The notes under the pieces were generated by a model. The model was not told where the DNA came from. It made no database searches and saw only the letters and a program-made list of their open reading frames with translations. 33,150 nt of DNA. Origin: Hofstenia miamia. Lineage: Eukaryota > Xenacoelomorpha > Acoela > Hofsteniidae. The translations under genes and the position numbers were made by a program. The number at the start of each line of letters is the position of its first letter. Position 1 is the first letter of the stretch. Below are positions 31,829 through 33,150 of the stretch, in pieces. The stretch is from contig CABFPE010000203.1 of NCBI GenBank assembly GCA_900660155.1, positions 1 to 33,150 on the forward strand, read 5' to 3'.

Positions 31829-32776
31829 TGTAGAGTCGCTCAGGGACTTTTGTTGATTTTATTCTTTAAAATTTATTCTGTATTTTTACGTCACCTTGAT
31901 GTCAACATTATTTTCGATCTCAGGTTGCTGTTGTTAATTTGATGTCCCCTCGGTGGTGCTTATTATTGCTCAAATTGAATTTTACGAGGGAAGAAATATT
32001 GATCATGTTTAAGCTACGTAGACTAATGATTTTGTAAACAAAGGCAGGTAATAACTAAACTTTTGTATAAAACCTGAGAGAAATGTAGCAATCATTTAAT
32101 AGATTTTATCTACTCTCAACTGCTGTCTTTACCATTGTATTTTTTATTTATATTTTATTTTTATGAAAACTATTGCTTAAGATCGGCGACAATTCGGGAG
32201 TGCTTTCACCAGCATGGGGCGACAAGTTGCTTCTGGAGGTCTGTTGATTATCCAGTCCGAATTGTGGACCCATTAAGTTACGTATATGGTTATGTATAAG
32301 GAAATAATAAATCTCTCTTTCGTAGTTCAACACGTACATGCACTTATACAACCTAACACTGTGATGATACCATGCTGTTGGCTAACACGACTATCTGGCA
32401 ATTACAGATTATTTAATAGTGAGCTGAGAGATAACAATGAAAATAAGAATCTGTATTTTTCGATGTGAGATAGAAATTAAAAAGTGAGACAAATAGGGTA
32501 GCACCAGTCAATAGGTTAAGCAGTTTACTCTTGGATGCTCCGCTTCGGCTGGAAGCCATAGGAATTGGTCATCTTGGAGCTTACCTAAAGTAGTTTTGTT
32601 ACTTGAATGAATTAACAATGTTACATCTATAAGTTATAAGTTCTATGTTATTCTGTTTCTCGGAATCGTGGCTATTTAAACCTTCTGCAGAGTCAATTAA
32701 GTTTCTAGTTAAGTTTCCCTTCTGCAGAGTCAATTAAGTTTCTAGTTAAGTTTCCCTACAAGCCCACGATTCTACA
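31829..32776 (+). repeat. G2 3' LTR (948 bp)
   Basis: It begins TGTAGAGTCGCTCAGGGAC after a G-rich stretch (TGGGGGTG) and ends CCCACGATTCTACA. TATAAAA is at 32,066-32,072 and AATAAA at 32,306-32,311, both aligned with the 5' LTR. It keeps CpGs at many sites where the 5' LTR has TG or CA. It also has an extra 37-bp unit near its end (separate entry), so it is slightly longer. Confidence 0.93.
32681..32754. repeat. 37-bp tandem duplication in the 3' LTR of G2
   Basis: The unit beginning CCTTCTGCAGAGTCAATTAA occurs at 32,681-32,717 and again at 32,718-32,754 without visible differences. The 5' LTR has one copy only, near 22,459-22,495. The duplication therefore arose after or during insertion and is not a family trait, as far as two LTRs can show. 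Confidence 0.92.
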
Positions 32777-33150
32777 CTAGTAGAAGCGCTGTTTTTATCA
32801 AATGAACTTGAACTTTCAAATGGTTGTTCACACATTATACGAATACGATTGCAAAACCACTTCGAAAATACATAGAAAGAATCGAATTTAAGAATGTCAC
32901 ATTGGCGAAATTAAAAAAATTACACTAAATTTATCAAATAGCTTTGCTAGAAATTAAACATGTATTATTCAACACAAACCCTCTAAAGAGCAATTGAATA
33001 CAAGAGTTGAATAAATCAAAAATTAGCAGCACACAAGAATTTCAAAACTCATTTATACGATTTAAAAACCAAACAACTGAAAACACATTTACTATTTGAA
33101 ATAAGAAAAATGACTTCACTATTTAATCTTAAAGATTTTACATGATACAG
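32777..33150. other. Right flank of G2, nothing recognised
   Basis: An AT-rich stretch with several CpGs (AGCGCT, TACGAATACGAT, TTCGAAAA). No open frame of note, no repeat shared with the rest of the window and no visible continuation of repeat R, which flanks G2 on the left. Confidence 0.5.

Larger units (their letters stand above)
21591..32776 (+). mobile_element. G2: full-length, broken Ty3/Gypsy fossil with large third coding region
   Basis: An 11.2-kb LTR retroelement with LTRs of 928 and 948 bp, primer site, gag, protease, reverse transcriptase, RNase H, integrase (GPF/Y type), a post-integrase coding region of about 3.2 kb, a G-rich polypurine stretch (TGGGGGTG just before 31,829) and 3' LTR. 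Domain order is standard Ty3/Gypsy (Metaviridae). It is broken, with about fifteen breaks over all coding regions. By eye the LTRs differ at roughly one position in ten, so insertion is old but more recent than G1. No clean target duplication is visible (TAAGT before, CTAGT after). Confidence 0.94.

Overview
The window is AT-rich, gene-poor eukaryotic DNA built almost entirely from nested transposable elements. Ty3/Gypsy retroelements with animal-type domains, a Tc1/mariner remnant and long-TIR non-autonomous DNA transposons suggest an invertebrate animal genome; nothing here names the species. I found no intact host gene, tRNA, rRNA or CRISPR array.

Layout. 1-1,300: low-complexity DNA, a reversed piece of dispersed repeat R, and a Tc1/mariner remnant (about 505-981). 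1,320-2,055: a small fossil fragment of the main Gypsy family (integrase tail), then a copy of repeat R (2,155-2,830), the whole flanked by diverged inverted arms (1,045-1,275 and 3,300-3,535). 3,760-14,523: an old, broken Gypsy fossil on the minus strand (element G1) with one recognisable complete LTR (13,557-14,523), carrying an unrelated insert at about 5,693-6,825. 14,975-15,990: a degraded LTR of the same broad family on the plus strand. 16,438-17,706 and 18,328-20,519: two copies (A and B, opposite orientation) of a DNA transposon of about 1.3 kb with terminal inverted repeats of roughly 220 bp. Copy B sits inside repeat R and is itself split by a solo Gypsy LTR (18,564-19,454). 21,591-32,776: a full-length but broken Gypsy fossil on the plus strand (G2, about 11.2 kb) with both LTRs, inserted beside repeat R. 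32,777-33,150: AT-rich flank without recognisable features.

The main point of interest is that both G1 and G2 carry, between integrase and the 3' LTR, a third coding region of about 3 kb that resembles no retroviral envelope I can recognise: no clear signal peptide, fusion peptide or anchor. Its sequence is recognisably shared by the two diverged copies, so it belongs to the family and is not a one-off capture. It is preceded by a basic tandem-repeat linker.

A second point is base composition. About 500-22,500 is almost CpG-free, whereas the interior of G2, its 3' LTR and the right flank keep many CpGs; even the two LTRs of G2 differ in this respect. All identities and ages quoted are by-eye judgements, not computed values.
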